Shown here in pieces: positions 21,991 to 34,302 of a stretch of 64,000 bases of DNA. Position numbers and translations under genes: made by a program. Below the pieces are notes generated by a model. That model ran no database searches. It was not told the origin of the DNA and saw only the letters and a list, made by a program, of their open reading frames with translations. The DNA comes from Colocasia esculenta. Its lineage: Eukaryota > Streptophyta > Magnoliopsida > Alismatales > Araceae. Where the stretch lies: the NCBI GenBank assembly GCA_014218235.1, contig CM024766.1:55351545-55415544 (forward strand). The letters run 5' to 3'. Every line of letters starts with the position of its first letter. Within the stretch, counting starts at the first letter, position 1.

Positions 21991-22793
21991 TATGTATCTA
22001 GTCTTTGACTCTAACTCCCTTAAATCGAAGTATCATATATCAACTTCTATGTACTTGTACTTAAATAATATTTGTATGAACTTGTCATTCCACAGAATCT
22101 ATGAAATATTAATCTTGTTTATTTATGTGTTTTGTTAATCCCAAAGGATTCCTTCACTAAATGAATAACACTTATAGGTCTTACAGAATAATGTTCTTCT
22201 TGCTGTCACCATTTAAATATTCTATTAGACAAGAAAATGTATATTCAAAATATTCATATAAATATATTCTTGCAATGATTTGAAAGAATTATACGAATTG
22301 GACTCTTGCTTTCTGTCAGAACTTTAGTTCTTTTTTATTTGACAGATGATATGCGTTGGTAGGTATAAGTAGTATGGTCTATCTGTTAGAACCCACCTAC
22401 CATATCTGTTGTTGTTAGAACATTCCTTATTTTCATGATACAATTGTCTGTCTACACTTTAATGCACTGAACATCTGTCCATCCGAGGTTCTTTATACTT
22501 TATATATATTTCTATCTTACCTACCTCTGAAAGGACAAAGGTACTTGTGCTCCTTTACCTTGCAGACAGTTAGCTACCTGCTGAAGCTTGCAGTCTTTTT
22601 TATGAGCTATTTGATAAAGCCATGAAGCGACATACATAGTCTGAAGACATTGGGACTCCGAAAGCTGAAGGACTGATGGATATAATAGAAGTCTCAAGAT
22701 GTCAAATATCCAAGGATCAACGGCTATTCTTCAAACGGCTAGTTTTCTAACAGATAGTTTTAAACAACAAGATTCAAGCAACTGAAGCTTAGA

Positions 22794-22800
22794 TATAAAA
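22794..22800 (+). promoter_or_regulatory. TATA box, SIRE-B LTR
   Basis: TATAAAA in AGATATAAAAGCTGAAG. It sits in the same relative context as the TATAAAT boxes of the SIRE-C and SIRE-D LTRs. Confidence 0.65.
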
Positions 22801-23530
22801 GCTGAAGTCTGAGCCAGATACACAACAAGGAGAAAAACCACAACACTGAACTCCAAATCTGAGATTGCAAGAATCACCACAAGCTTTCTACTGAAAAGAG
22901 AAAGAGAGCTGCTTCAACCCTTGACTTCCAAGCACTCCTTTTTAGAAGTCTTTTTCTTTTGGGTGGAATTATGTAATTGTAGTTCCTTTCAGTCCACCCT
23001 CTTAGATTCAAAAAGAGTTAAGAGCTGCAATTCTTTCTTGTATCTCTTTCTAATTCTCTGTGTTTGCACATTCTTCTGAGCAGACACACAAGTGTTTTCT
23101 TATTTCTGTGTTAGATAACCCGCAGGGGGTTTGTTCCCTATAATGCCCCTCTTGTGAAGGGAAGACCTACTGATGTAGGTAGCCTTTGTACCCCTTGGTA
23201 AAGGGAAGACTTGCTTGGGAGCAAGTGCATTTGTAATACCTCTCAGGTTGAGAGAAGGCCAAGTTCTCTTGGCAATTAATGAAATCCCAAGAGGTTACTT
23301 GGGGACTGGATGTAGGGCTTCCATGTGGGAAGGGCCGAACTAGGATAAAAATATCTTGTGCAATTGTGTGATTGTTTCCGCCAAGTTTTCCACTTGTTTC
23401 ACACACACCACACTAAATACTAACAACTTTATTTAGTGTCATCTATTTTTAGATAATTTTTAAAAGAGCAAGTAGTCCTACTCACCCCCCCCCCCTTCTA
23501 GGACATTTGTAGTGCCATCTCAATCCAACA

Positions 23531-23907
23531 GATCTGGCGGTGACAACCACAATCTGGTGACAATCACGAAGATCCGTCGTGGGATTCGCAGGGTCGTTCA
23601 ACTGTACCACAGGTAACCTGACCCTATAAAAGAGGAAGACACTCCACAAATACAGGTACGTTGTTCGCCTCCTTGGGCTAGTCCATTCTGCTCGACTAGC
23701 ATCTGACTTGAGCGTCGAAGTGTCTCCCCACCATGGCTTCTCAGTGGGCTTTGCAGGTCAGGTCGGGAGATCAGAGCAGGCATCCCACGTCGGCTAAGTG
23801 GACTTCAACAAGTCATCCTCGGCTTGGTTGTCTCGACTCAGACATGTCGGCCAGATCACCTCAACGGTAATCTCGACCTAAGTCGACCCTGGTTACATTC
23901 CGTAACA
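23531..23907 (+). repeat. Gypsy LTR fragment
   Basis: The stretch contains GACTTGAGCGTCGAAGTG and TTGCAGGTCAGGTC, phrases common near the 3' end of plant gypsy LTRs, and ends TTCCGTAACA (23898-23907). The 5' part of the LTR is not seen; SIRE-B seems to be inserted in it. A TATA-like CTATAAAAGAGG occurs at 23622. Confidence 0.5.
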
Positions 23908-25249
23908 CTTCCAAAAAGTATAAAAATAAATAAATACTAAAAAGCTTCAAAATAATATTTATTACTATTAGATTGTGCTAAGGCGAGATTCCATGGCATA
24001 GGCCACTGCTAAGGGTGCAAACAAGCTGAGTCAAGTTGAGTACTGTGCTCTTCGAGTTCTGCTCGTAAATTTTTTTATCGAGCTTGAGTTGAATTCAAAT
24101 TTTATCGAGTATTAAAATAGTTGTTCAAATTTGATTCATTTAAATACTCTCAAACTCAAGTTTTTAACGAGTATCTTAACAAGCCCAATTATATATATAA
24201 GTCCAATCCAATCTACAAGTTGTTCATAAGACCTAAATCTATCTTATTTCAAGTTCAAATCTCAAGAGTCTTGATAAGTTACTTAATTTAACTATTGTAG
24301 TATAATATTTAGAATCTTTAAAATTATATTTATAATTTATATAGTTAAAAATAGAAAAACTATCTATATATCCTTACAATATTTAAAAATATATTTGTAA
24401 TTTATATAATTATAAAAATAAACTTCATCTATATATTCTTAAAATCTTATTGAATTATCACTATACCCTTATCTTTATGAAAATTATCGTAATGTGCCTA
24501 AAATCATTAAGAAAGTGATAGTGTACCCTCTTGTGATCCAATAGTTACCTTGGTAAAATAAATGTGGGCTAGAGAGGTAAAATCTCTAGCCTACCTCTAT
24601 GGTAAACCTCGATGGACTTATGTCGTGACAACCTCACCGATATCCACCTCTCCCAGAATAGCCTCACCGGTGCTAACAGATCAATTTTGACATTATACTG
24701 AGCAAATTTAATGTCATATTGAAATATATCAAAGTGGCTCCCTTCATTTAATCATTTGAGTACTTTTCTTATTTAAAAAAAAATTCTAAAATTTTTTATA
24801 ATTTTTTCTGGCGTGCTGTAAAAAAGTTCAAATCCCTATCTATTAGTGGACTCCTTTCTCTCTCAAATTTGTGACTCATCATATAGACGTGTATTTGGTT
24901 TTCTTATCCAATTTTTGGCAATTTTATTTTTATATTTTTAAAATAATTTTATTGCCAAAAATGATTTGTGTTCGACCTTGTGGACACAATTTTGAGTTTC
25001 CTTTCTTGTATAACTGGCTTTATACAAATAATCGATCTTTCAAAAGGACGCCAGGTCAACAGATGCGTTTTAAGCCTTCCATTTTTGGATAATCTTCGAG
25101 TCAATTTTTGAAAATTGGAAATGGACATCACATCAACTAGATGCAATTTTCACCTTCATATTTTTAAGCATTTCAAAAAAAATTGAAAATTTCTTAAAGA
25201 CGTCGATATGACCATATGCGCTTTTAATACACATCCAATGTGTCAGACA
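23908..25249. other. AT-rich stretch without a supported gene
   Basis: No coding domain is visible. 24014-24180 contains diverged GAGTT/CGAGCTTGAG words after GGGTGCAAACAAGCTGAG, reminiscent of a common plant short repeat that starts with a GTGCAAACGAGC-like sequence. I cannot define its ends. The rest is AT-rich, with a GC-richer patch around 24590-24680. Confidence 0.4.
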
Positions 25250-25292
25250 TGATTTAGTTGTTTTACTTCTCAAATTTTGACCTCGAGACCGC

Positions 25293-25300
25293 TATAAATA
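25293..25300 (+). promoter_or_regulatory. Probable TATA box of G2
   Basis: GCTATAAATACCCCT is a good plant TATA context, followed by C/T-rich leader-like sequence. Inference only. Confidence 0.45.
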
Positions 25301-27017
25301 CCCCTAAATCTATCGTTACAGAAGGATGTCCAATCATTAAGTGCTCATGAGTAGGGTTTGAGAGCTTCCTTTGCCAAGGGGAGGTGTTGTCGGAGTGCCG
25401 ACATGCTGCCAAAGTGTTGCCAGAGCTTCGTCAGAGTTCGTGGAGGAGTTCTTCAGTAGCCATCCCTCAGTGCCGCCATTCTCTTCTTCTCCCTCTTGCT
25501 TTATTTTCTTTCATTCATTGCTTTCTTGTTAGTTGCATATGTCACACAACTCTTTTGGATCTCTCTAAGTCCACCATTGTGCCCTTAGCACTCTTTCCCC
25601 CTATTCTTCACACACAAATATCACATCATACACACACCCACCCATACACCTAGGGTTTAAAAACCACCACAAAGTATGTTTGTGTGAATGTTTTCATTAA
25701 TTTCTTCATGCAAGACTACACACACTTGGTTTCTCATCCGATTCTCACACTCCAAGTTAAGGTACACAATCATCACTTTTCTGATTTTGTTGAAACCCTT
25801 AATTTCTAGCAATCACACCCCATTTCTAGTGCACATACACACTTTTATTTCTCCCATCATCTTTTCTTTTACCTTTCTTTATATCCATCTTCTTCTCCCT
25901 TTATTAAAATCTCAATTTTTATTTTCAGTTTTCTTTGTGGTTGAAAATCACATCCACAAATTGACGATCACGGTGGAACCCTTTGTGTTTTGATTTGGTT
26001 ACCTTCTCCCATTGGCACCCATGTGTGCCCCTCCTTTTGGCACCCATGTGTGCCTCTCCCCTTTGTACCCCATGTGGTACCCTTTTTCTCCTCCCCTCAT
26101 GCACCACGTGCACACCTCTCTCCACTTATTACTAAGTTGTGTGTGATCCACAAGTCAATTGAAGATTTAAATTGATGAAAGAAATCCTCTTGCACCTTAG
26201 ATTCATTGGAGTTGCTACATTAATCTCTGCTCTTTTCTATCATATTTTGTTGTTCTTTATATTATTTGGGTGATATCCTGTGTATTTCCAACTCTCTGTT
26301 TGCCTTTTTGAATCCACGTCAGACTCAAACGACGTGGATTATCTTGCTTTTTGTGTCAGTCTGGTTGGATGCAATTTTTTTTGTTAGAAGCATGCCAAAG
26401 GGAGTTGACACAACTCTGATAGTCTACTGGACTCTCAGACCCACGTATGAATGAAAGGACATGATTTACTAAATCCACGTCGACTGTATTGAATGTGATT
26501 CTTCTGGGTCACAGAGCGCCTTCTTCGCTACTGTGTGAAATCCCCCTACATTAGTTTGTGCACTGAGGGAATCCCAAGCTAGGGGACCTCTCCTTCTACC
26601 TTTAGGTGTCCACACACCCTTTCGGGAGGAAGATCTCTCCATTGGGCATTCTGTCCCTTTGGACTAGAAAAATCTCTCTTGAGACCTTTGTGAGTCTCCG
26701 TACCTCGTAGATTCCCTTACGAGGACCAAGGAAGTTGTACGTACCATTGAAATACCCAAGTTAAAGAGCCGATTCGTTGTGAAGAAGTGAGCTTAGTGGG
26801 CCCCAGAGTTCAAACTACTTAAACTAGGTTTCTAACCCACATTGAGAGAACAACTTGATAAAATTCATTCAAAGGATATTGAACTAATTGAATTGTATGT
26901 AAACATCCTAATTTGTTTGTGTAAAAGCCACTGACTCATCCCCCAAACTTGTTGGAGTAGTAGTTTGGTAGTGGTTTGTTGATAATCATGATGTTGCATT
27001 CAAATAGAATTGTGGGC
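25301..27017 (+). other. G2 LTR/leader, no supported gene
   Basis: The sequence is T/C-rich with CACACA clusters (25610-25640) and several repeats of TGGCACCCATGTGTGCC-like words around 26014-26060. Small frames such as 25384-25653 and 25688-25993 are not supported by any domain. Confidence 0.45.
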
Positions 27018-28167
27018 ATGGCCGAGTATGAGCATGTTGGTTATGAGGATGAACAATATGATGAAACTTACAATCCTTACTCCTTCACTCATGAACAACT
27101 TGAAGAATATCCTCATCAATTTGACACTCATGTTTATTTGGTTGATGCCAATCAACCCCTTGAATCACCACATCACTCTTCGAGGCATACTACTAGAGAA
27201 ACCTCTGCCTCTTTTGATTTGTCTGCTCTAGTGGATACCCTTGCTAACATCCCTCCCTCTCAACTCCGTGAGGTCCAACTTTCTCTAAATGGGAAATCCA
27301 TTCTACATCCTCCTCAAGATCCTCACTCGGCCATGAGTGGCATTACAATCAACACCCCTTAGGACCCAGCGGTGCCTCTTTCTCATGCTCTTCGTGAGTT
27401 CCCTCTCGTGCTCCTTCTCGCTCCCAAAGCCCATTCGTTCAACCTGTGCTAGTATGGCCAAGGCACTCTGTGATGAGGCCCATTTACTCTCCTCGGGCTC
27501 TGGGTGGCCATCCTTCCACTCTCGTAAGCTCTCCTTAGCCCCCTTCTAATTGTCTCACTCAGACTCTAGCCAAAGTGAAAGTCAGATGGAGTAGCAACTC
27601 AAGAAGGTTGCCGCCCATAAAGATACTACTGAAGTTTCTCTCCCTTCCTTGCCCATCCTCCATTTGCCTCCCTCTAAATTTCTTGTTTATCATTGCCACA
27701 ATGGCACATGAAATCCTTTTGTCCATCTCAAAGAGTTCATATGTGAGTCTTCATTCTAGCAAGACAATAAGAAAGCTCTAGCGTTCTCGTTTAGAAGGTC
27801 ATTGGATGGTTTTGCACTTGAGTGGTTCTACTCTTTGGAACCGACAGATACTCAACATTTTGATGTGGTGCAAACAAAGTTTGTGCAAAAGTGTAGAGAC
27901 TGGGTTGTCCCATCCTTATCTATAACTGATCTGATAGCTGAGAAAATGAAGGTTGATGAGGACTTCTTGCAATATGCTGATGGATGGAGGTCAATGGCTG
28001 AGAGATTGAAGGACCCCCTGTCTGAGTTTGAGCAACTCAAAATAATTACTTTAAATGATACTCCATAGTTCAAACATATTCTAGCTATGAACAAGCTGAT
28101 CACCATAGAGGAGCTATATGAAAGGGCTAGATATATTCAACCACAATTGAAGATTATCCAATCATGA
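27018..28167 (+). pseudogene. G2 gag, decayed
   Basis: Opens at ATG 27018 (MAEYEHVGYEDEQYDE) and is open to 27362. It then breaks into several frames with stops between 27363 and 27800. From about 27800 the frame shows the retrotransposon gag core: ALEWFYSLEP, then FDVVQTKFVQKC, then an ISDLIAEK-like helix, and IEELYERARYIQ near 28110. This is the ALEWYxxL...F..F...L...L.Q...E signature of Ty3/gypsy Gag. A TAG at 28066-28068 interrupts it, where Gln is likely. No CCHC knuckle is left. The Gag would form the particle; this copy cannot. Confidence 0.75.
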
Positions 28168-28235
28168 GCATGTTTGAACCAAAGCCAATGATAGTGAAAA
28201 AAAAACAATGCTAGTCCCAAAACTGGTGGTGCCAC

Positions 28236-28617
28236 TGTCACACCCCCGAATTTAAGTAGTGGAATTAAATCGAAGGACGCGACATTGTGCATATATAGAA
28301 ACCATAAATAATAACTTATACAAGAGGTCCATAACCTCACTAATCAAAACTCTTCTTTAATTCCTCATGAATAAAAGTTTTGACCTCCAATATAACCAAA
28401 ATCACAAGAGAAAACACTCTCCATCATCCAAATAAATAACAACTTTCTGCTCATAGACAGCCCAGGTCAACCAACCTCAACTTTTAGGTAGACCGATGAG
28501 TGCATTTCTCGAAATCAGGCTTTTGGGAGAGCCCTCGGGATAGTCTCGGTCGACAAACTCAAGCATATCTGTCGACAAACAAGACCATATTTATTAGCCA
28601 CTACTCCATAACAATTC
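28236..28617. repeat. Possible LTR fragment with GTCGACA words
   Basis: It starts TGTCACACCCCCGAATTT, a sequence that looks like a plant LTR start, directly after gag. It carries GGTCGACAAAC (about 28548-28558) and TGTCGACAAAC (28570-28580), like the SIRE-A U3 motif. The origin is uncertain. No gene is visible. Confidence 0.35.
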
Positions 28618-29324
28618 ATGGAGTACTCCACCAAGTGGGTAAACTTACACGGAGATCAAGGCAACAACTATGTGCAAATTCATCATAAAGAACACGATCA
28701 CTAGATTTGGCATCTCTTGTTCCATCGTTACTAACAACATGCCTCATTTCCTCTCTCAAGGACTTCAAGACCTCTACAACAGGTATAAAATCACATTGCA
28801 CCATTCCTCTCCGTACTATCCGCAAGGCAATGGACAAGTAGAGGCCACAAATAAAATTTTGATTAAAATCATCAAGAAGACTTGCGAGACTAACAAATTC
28901 TCATATTGGCCAGACAAGTTTATTGAGGAAACACCATTCGCCCTCACTTATGGAATGAAGGTTGTAGTCCCATATGAGATTCTCATCCCTTCATTAAGAG
29001 TCCAATTGGATAAGAAACTTTTCATTGATGAGCGCCAGGAATCACTCTTTGCCCAATTGGAACTTTTGGATGAAAAGCGTATGATTGTCGTAGAACACAT
29101 GGAGAGTTTATCAAAATAAGCTCACATGTTTTTATCATAAGAAGGTAATTGTGAGAATTTTTGTAAAACTTGGTGGACCACGTTCTAAACTCCTACCAAA
29201 TTGGAAAGGGGCATATGTTGTGAGAGAAGCCTATCCGGGCAACACCTATACGCTAGTGAACGAGGAGGGTGAGGAGCTCTCTCACCCTCAAAATGGACTT
29301 TATCTTAAAAGGTACTACCCTTAG
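28618..29324 (+). pseudogene. G2 integrase C-terminal part
   Basis: YSTKWVN (from about 28624) matches the region after the first catalytic Asp. A frameshift precedes FIIKNTITRFGIS (28676). Next come IVTNNMPHF and SSPYYPQGNGQVEATNKIL (about 28805). The second catalytic Asp, normally SDNG, is Asn here; the Glu of QVEATN is kept. TPFALTYGMKVVVPYEI and a GPY-like tail (ENLVKLGG..., WKGAYVVREAY, LYLKRYYP) follow with one more frame change near 29120. The TAG stop (29322-29324) includes the first base of H1. The N-terminal zinc finger and first Asp are missing, so it is inactive. Confidence 0.8.
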
Positions 29325-29339
29325 GCAGCGTTTGGTAAC
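29324..29339 (+). repeat. H1 left terminal inverted repeat
   Basis: GGCAGCGTTTGGTAAC, next to TTA. It is similar to the right end of N1. Confidence 0.65.
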
Positions 29340-30649
29340 GGGGCTTATGGCGATTTTTAGCCTGGAATCTCTGACAAATCTACTTGTGCTTTCCAAACGT
29401 GAGTGGCCTTTCTGGGAGTTAGCGCAAAGCGATTCTTCTGTGGGAGAGAGAGACAGACCCAGCACCTTGTGTCTCTCCCTTCCATCGAAAGCGGCTACCG
29501 AGCCGCTTTCAAAAATAGGTGGGTCAATTTTGGAGGTGTTTTGACTACTTTACCCACACATTCGCCACTGTCGGAGAGACACAAGGTGAGGCGTCGCAGA
29601 AATGGGGATCAAACACAGTCTCATAAACCCACCTCAAATGCATCTTTCCTACGTTCACGTTTCTATCTCTTTTTTCTCCCCACACTTTTGATCTCCTCCA
29701 GGAACGTACATGCTGCAAATGCCATCTGGGAGGGAGCTGGCATAGAGCAGGGAATGAGAAACTGTGATATGCAAATATGGTATGCTAGTTGATTTCTGGA
29801 ATAATGCTCGGTTTTTTTTTCCTTTCTCCGACGTACAACACAGATGTTCTCACATTCTTCACCTGCGGTCGTAAATCACTGTCCTCTCTTCACAGAGAAC
29901 TTCGGCCACTGGATTTATCTGCAGTAGGGGGTTCAGAACTGAAACCCTTGCTTCGACGACGCCAATACAATAAACGAGCAACTGTAGATCTGTTCAAGAT
30001 AGACGTTCCAATGCGACGACAGTGGTGGGTTCTTTCATCCCTTCTTTTTGCACATCACATACGAGGATCCATTAACTACTTTGCATAAATAAATATACCC
30101 TTTAAAACCTGCACTGTTTGTGTCATAGAAATGTCCATTTTCTTTCAATGCTCCATATGTTAGGGCGACTGCCTGATGTTAGTTCAGTTTTCTTCTTATG
30201 TTGATGTCTTTAAAACCTGCATTCTGATCCCCCTCCCACGTTCTTCAAAATAACTGCAACATCCATCTCAACTTTCTATCCAAGCATGTGACTCCTGATC
30301 AAACCTTCGTTAATGTTACCTAAAAGCATGAGGGATCCCTGTGACTTTTATGGAAACTCTGAAATTCCTCCTTATACCTGAAAGTGTGAACTCTGTTCAA
30401 TACCAATCTATTTTCATGCTTCATTTGTGTGTCTCCCAACTAGTAAAACGAGTATTGGGGTTGCATCTTCACTTGAATTGCCATACCATAAATACCTTAA
30501 ACATAGTGTTTACATACAGACATTTTAATGTTAGATTTCTGCTCCAACATGTTTGCAGGGTTTTCTTCACTTGAATTAAAATCTTATATATCAAGTGCAT
30601 ATGTTTTACCTGTAAAAAATTGGTACATCATTGATATATGTTGCTTTTA

Positions 30650-33180
30650 GGAACCGGGACATGGATCGTTCCCATAGCATGACAGATAGAGAAGAGTGTC
30701 TACGAATGAGCAATGAGGGTGGAGATGGACCTTCCCAGATTCCAATTATGGGTGGTCAAGACCGCAGCCGACTTTTAGAATACCAATTCTTGCATCAAGG
30801 GCCCATGGATAATTGGCAATCGCATGCTGCCAATCGAGGACAATCTCTTCCTGAATATAATAGGTTTCATCCATCATTGGGGGAAGGGGTGGTGGATTCC
30901 CAATATAGACCGGAAACACAGTTTAATGTCTTCAACACTCCAAGTCCAATGGAAGTAAGTTTGTTGTTGCTTTCTTCTCTTTCCATTAATGCAAGATTTC
31001 TCTCCATACTTTTTACTTGTGTCCTCTTCACCTCATAAATTAGAAGAATTACACACATTACAAGTTCAGAAATGCATATTATGGATTCAATAGCATGGCA
31101 ATGAATGTATATTAGCAACCATTGTGTATGGAACTTCATATTTCTGAAAGCAACATATACAGGGGAATACATCAGATTTTTCATCATTCCTATTGCTCCT
31201 GCTAATAGGATATGTCAAGAATTTGTCCAATTTTGTTTCACTATTTACAGATTTTTTAAGTTCAGATTTACCCATTATGGATTCAATAGCATGGCAATGA
31301 ATGTCTATTAGCAACCATTGTGTATGGAACTTCATCTTTCAAAAAGCAATACTTGATAATATGCATACCTAAATGTTGCAACATCCAACACTTAAAAAAT
31401 GGAAATAACATGGAATCTCTCTGATCAATGAAACTTACTGCATTCACACATCCAGGAAACAAGTGAAAATATAACCAATATCCTATGTTGTCCAAGACTC
31501 CAAGGCCAGTTGTGCCTATCCAGATAAGGTGTGGATCTGAGAGTCTAGTTAGACTAAAGCAAACTCAGGAGGTGGGCACATATTTACTAAAACCAGATAC
31601 TACATTGCATATCTAATATTTTTTATCCTTCAAAGGAAGAATAGAGGGGAATACATCAGATTTTTCGAAACTTCCTGTTGCTTCTGCTAATAGGAAAGTC
31701 TATCCTTTGTCCAACTTTGTTTCACTATTTATAGATATTACAAGTTTAGAATTACCTATTATGGATTCAATAGCATTGCAATGGATGTTTATTAGCAACC
31801 ACTGTGTAAGGAACTTCCATTTTTTGAAAGCAACATATACAGGGGAATACATCAGAATTTTCTTTTTTCCTGTTGCTTCTGCTAATAGGAAAGTCCAACA
31901 TTTGTCCAATTTTGTTTCACTATTTATAGATTTTATAAGTTCAGAATTACCTGTTATGGATTCAATAGCATGGCAATGAATGTTTATTAGCAACCATTGT
32001 GTTAGGAACTTCCTTTTTTTGAAAGCAACATATAGACGGGAACTTTTCAGATTTCTAATCATTCCTGTTGCTTCTGTTCAGAGTTAAGTCTAACCTTTGT
32101 CCAATTTTCCTTTCACTATTGACAGATTTTAGATGACATAGGCACTGATAGAGTAAAGGGTAAGGGGAAAAGTAAGGGACGAACATGCAAAGGCTCTGGC
32201 CAATCAGTAAAAGTTGTTTGGGATGAGCGCAAGCATGCTCTAGAGCAGAAGATAGTTGGTAATAAACCTTCAAATACCCTTAACAAGCTCGGGTATGATA
32301 ACCTAGAGAGGGAGTTCTTTAAAGAAAGTTGGACACATTACATCAGATCCCAACTTAAGAACCATTGGGATTCGACAAGAAGGGACTGGCAGATATGGAA
32401 AGCGCTAGGGAAACAGACCGGTATAGGGTGGGATGAAGTTAAACAGACGTACTCCCAAATGACAGAATGGTGGGAAAATTTTGGAAAGGTATACCTACTA
32501 TTAATACCTTCCATACGTACTTAGTACAAGCAAATATGAACTAATACATTATATTCTTTTTGAATATGATGTAGACTTGGCCCGGAGCAGAGAAGTTTGC
32601 AACCGCACCATTGGCACATGAACGTGACTTGGATAGTCTATTCTTAGAAGGTGCGGCATTGGGAGAGGATACATATATCCCATCCTCCGGTGTCATTCCA
32701 CTTGATTTGGACATTGATGAAGATATCGCAGCAAATATAGATGATGAACCTATCTCCTTTGATGGCTCATATGGTACTGAATCACCAATTGAACGTGGGG
32801 CAGGGAAGGAAGCCAAGAGCAATCTGCTAATAGGAAGAGAAATACTCCTGAAGTAGGTGGTACTTCTAGCCCAAATATGAAGAGATCCAAACTGTCCACC
32901 GGTGACAAGATAGAGTTGGCCATGCGGGAGGTTTGTGATGTATTGAAAGTTAGAAACATGGTGACCACCAACACTAGATCCAAGGAGGATCCTTTCTCCT
33001 TGAGGTTGTCCTAGACATGCTTGAAGATATTCCTGATATGGAAAGGGACACCCCAGAGTGGTTGTCTGCAGTTGGGTTGATGAGACTTGCAGATAATAGG
33101 AGATTGTTTGTTGCTCTAAAGTCTGCAAAGAGTCGTGGTTTGTGGCTAGCGAGTGAACTCTTAGGTCTTCTCGTCCCTAA
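30650..33180 (+). pseudogene. Myb/SANT-like DNA-binding protein of H1, frameshifted
   Basis: Three exons can be followed. Exon 1, about 30650-30954 (ATG 30661 region, MDRSHSMTDREE), has a GTAAGT donor. Exon 2, 32126-32488 (after GACAG), is basic (KGKGKSKGR) and then has QLKNHWDSTRRDWQIWKALG and TGIGWDEVKQTY, the second half of a Myb/SANT-like domain. Exon 3 starts at 32575 (TWPGAEKF). A frame change near 32800-32856 precedes GDKIELAMREVCDVLKVRN and the C-terminal LEDIPDMERDTPEWL block, ending at TAA 33178-33180. In Harbinger elements this protein helps the transposase bind DNA and enter the nucleus. H2 has the same layout with other lesions. Confidence 0.7.
31078..32127 (+). repeat. Intronic ~196-bp tandem repeat in the H1 Myb gene
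   Basis: Copies beginning ATTATGGATTCAATAGC lie near 31078, 31274, 31758 and 31953, with 31345-31640 unrelated. Each has GAAAGCAACATATA and a TTTCACTATTTATAGATTTT end. The last copy supplies the splice acceptor of exon 2. Confidence 0.8.
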
Positions 33181-33513
33181 GTTCCTTCAATGTATAGATA
33201 TTAAGTCTGCTATTTTGTTGTACATAACGTATGTGGCTACTACTAGTGCCTCCTTACATATGGTAAAAAAACCTACTTCGGCATGGTCTTTTGGATGTTT
33301 TTGTGACAGAACAAACCTATTTCACTTGGGGTAAATGTTGCCACATGATGGGGCGTGCTTTGTATCTCATGACTTATTAATGTGTATAAAGTATTGTGAT
33401 TACTATCATGATGTACTATATCATATTATGTGGATTTCTGTTCAATTTTGATTTTGCAATAGGTTTAGTGGTATTGCCTTCCTCTAATTACCTAACTTAT
33501 ACCTTGTATTTAG

Positions 33514-34235
33514 ATCAACGACACTGAGGATGACGACATTTTGATAGATGTGTTGCTTGTATTGGTGTTGTCATCCCTATATCTTTACTGGTGCCAATTT
33601 ATAGGAATACAACATGTGTACGATGACCCATGCCGAGAAAATACCATTGTTCACAAGATGTTGCATGGTCATTGGAAACCATGCTACAGCACCTGTCGCA
33701 TGTACTCAGATATCTTTAAAAAATTATGCGCCATATTCAGAGAAAGAGGCTTACTAAGGAGTACACGAAATGTAACAGTTGAAGAGCAAATGCGTATTTT
33801 CTTGCAGACCTTAGCACACAATGAGCGTAATTGTAACATGCAAGATAAGTTCCACCATTCAAGTGAGACAATCAGCCGTTACTTTAATATTGTTCTTATT
33901 TTGTATTTGGGCCATCGATATGATCCAACCTAGACAGTCGTTGAGCACAGTGCCACAACATGTGCAACACTATGGCGGAGGAAAATATTGCAAGGATTGT
34001 ATTGGGACTTTGGATGGTACCCATGTAAGTGCTCGTATCCCTAGAGCACGTCAACTTGCATTTCGTAGTGGTAGAGATGGCAAGACATGCACTCAAAATG
34101 TTTTATGTGTTTGCGATTTTGACATGAGATTCACATTTGTTGTTGCTGGGTGGGAAGGCACTGCGCATGACTCAAAGGTTCTAAGTGTTTCCATGTCAAA
34201 TCCTCGAAACAACTTTCCAATGCCTCCTTTCTGTT
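33514..34235 (+). pseudogene. Harbinger DDE transposase of H1, truncated
   Basis: The exon opens after TTTAG at 33513 with an acidic start (INDTEDDD), then a helix-rich N-terminal part with NTIVHKMLHGHW and FRERGLLRSTRNV. ISRYFNIVL follows. A small indel at about 33895 changes the frame. Then come IGTLDGTHVSARIPRARQ, with the first catalytic Asp (LDG), and FTFVVAGWEGTAHDSKVL, with the second (HDS). A 9-base loss relative to H2 removes three residues near 33990. The exon ends at the intron donor around 34235. The third catalytic residue (Glu, NVIER in H2) is missing because the element is cut off. The enzyme would excise and insert DNA at TTA. It is inactive here. Confidence 0.85.
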
Positions 34236-34302
34236 AGTATACCCATCATGTTTATTCAAGTTGTTGAATATTGTAACACTTTTATCCTGATTAACTATCC
34301 CT

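Larger units (their letters stand above)
21282..23530 (+). repeat. SIRE-B 3' LTR
   Basis: It runs from TGTGGAGCAAC to ATCCAACA (2,249 bp) and has a C-run followed by TTCTAGG (23483-23502) near the end, as in other SIRE LTRs. It carries the CGACTTC palindrome array (21545-21990), a TATA box at 22794-22800, and U5 repeats with TTGTGAAGGGAAGACC (23151-23220). The next bases are not a primer site, so it is a 3' LTR. Confidence 0.8.
25250..29323 (+). mobile_element. Decayed Ty3/gypsy element G2
   Basis: An LTR or leader region with a TATA box (25293-25300) is followed by gag remains, a short non-coding piece, and the C-terminal part of integrase. Protease, RT and RNase H are missing. Part of the gap (28236-28617) may be a foreign LTR piece. 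LTR limits and primer site are not clear. It ends where the Harbinger element H1 begins. Confidence 0.5.
29324..34302 (+). mobile_element. PIF/Harbinger element H1 (3' end lost)
   Basis: It begins GGCAGCGTTTGGTAAC after TTA (29321-29323), the PIF/Harbinger target duplication. It carries a Myb/SANT-like gene and a DDE transposase in the same orientation, as autonomous elements of this group do. The sequence follows its sister copy H2 up to about 34294, inside an intron of the transposase, then departs. No right-hand inverted repeat was found. 29340-30649 is leader, with no supported frame except short ones. Confidence 0.75.
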
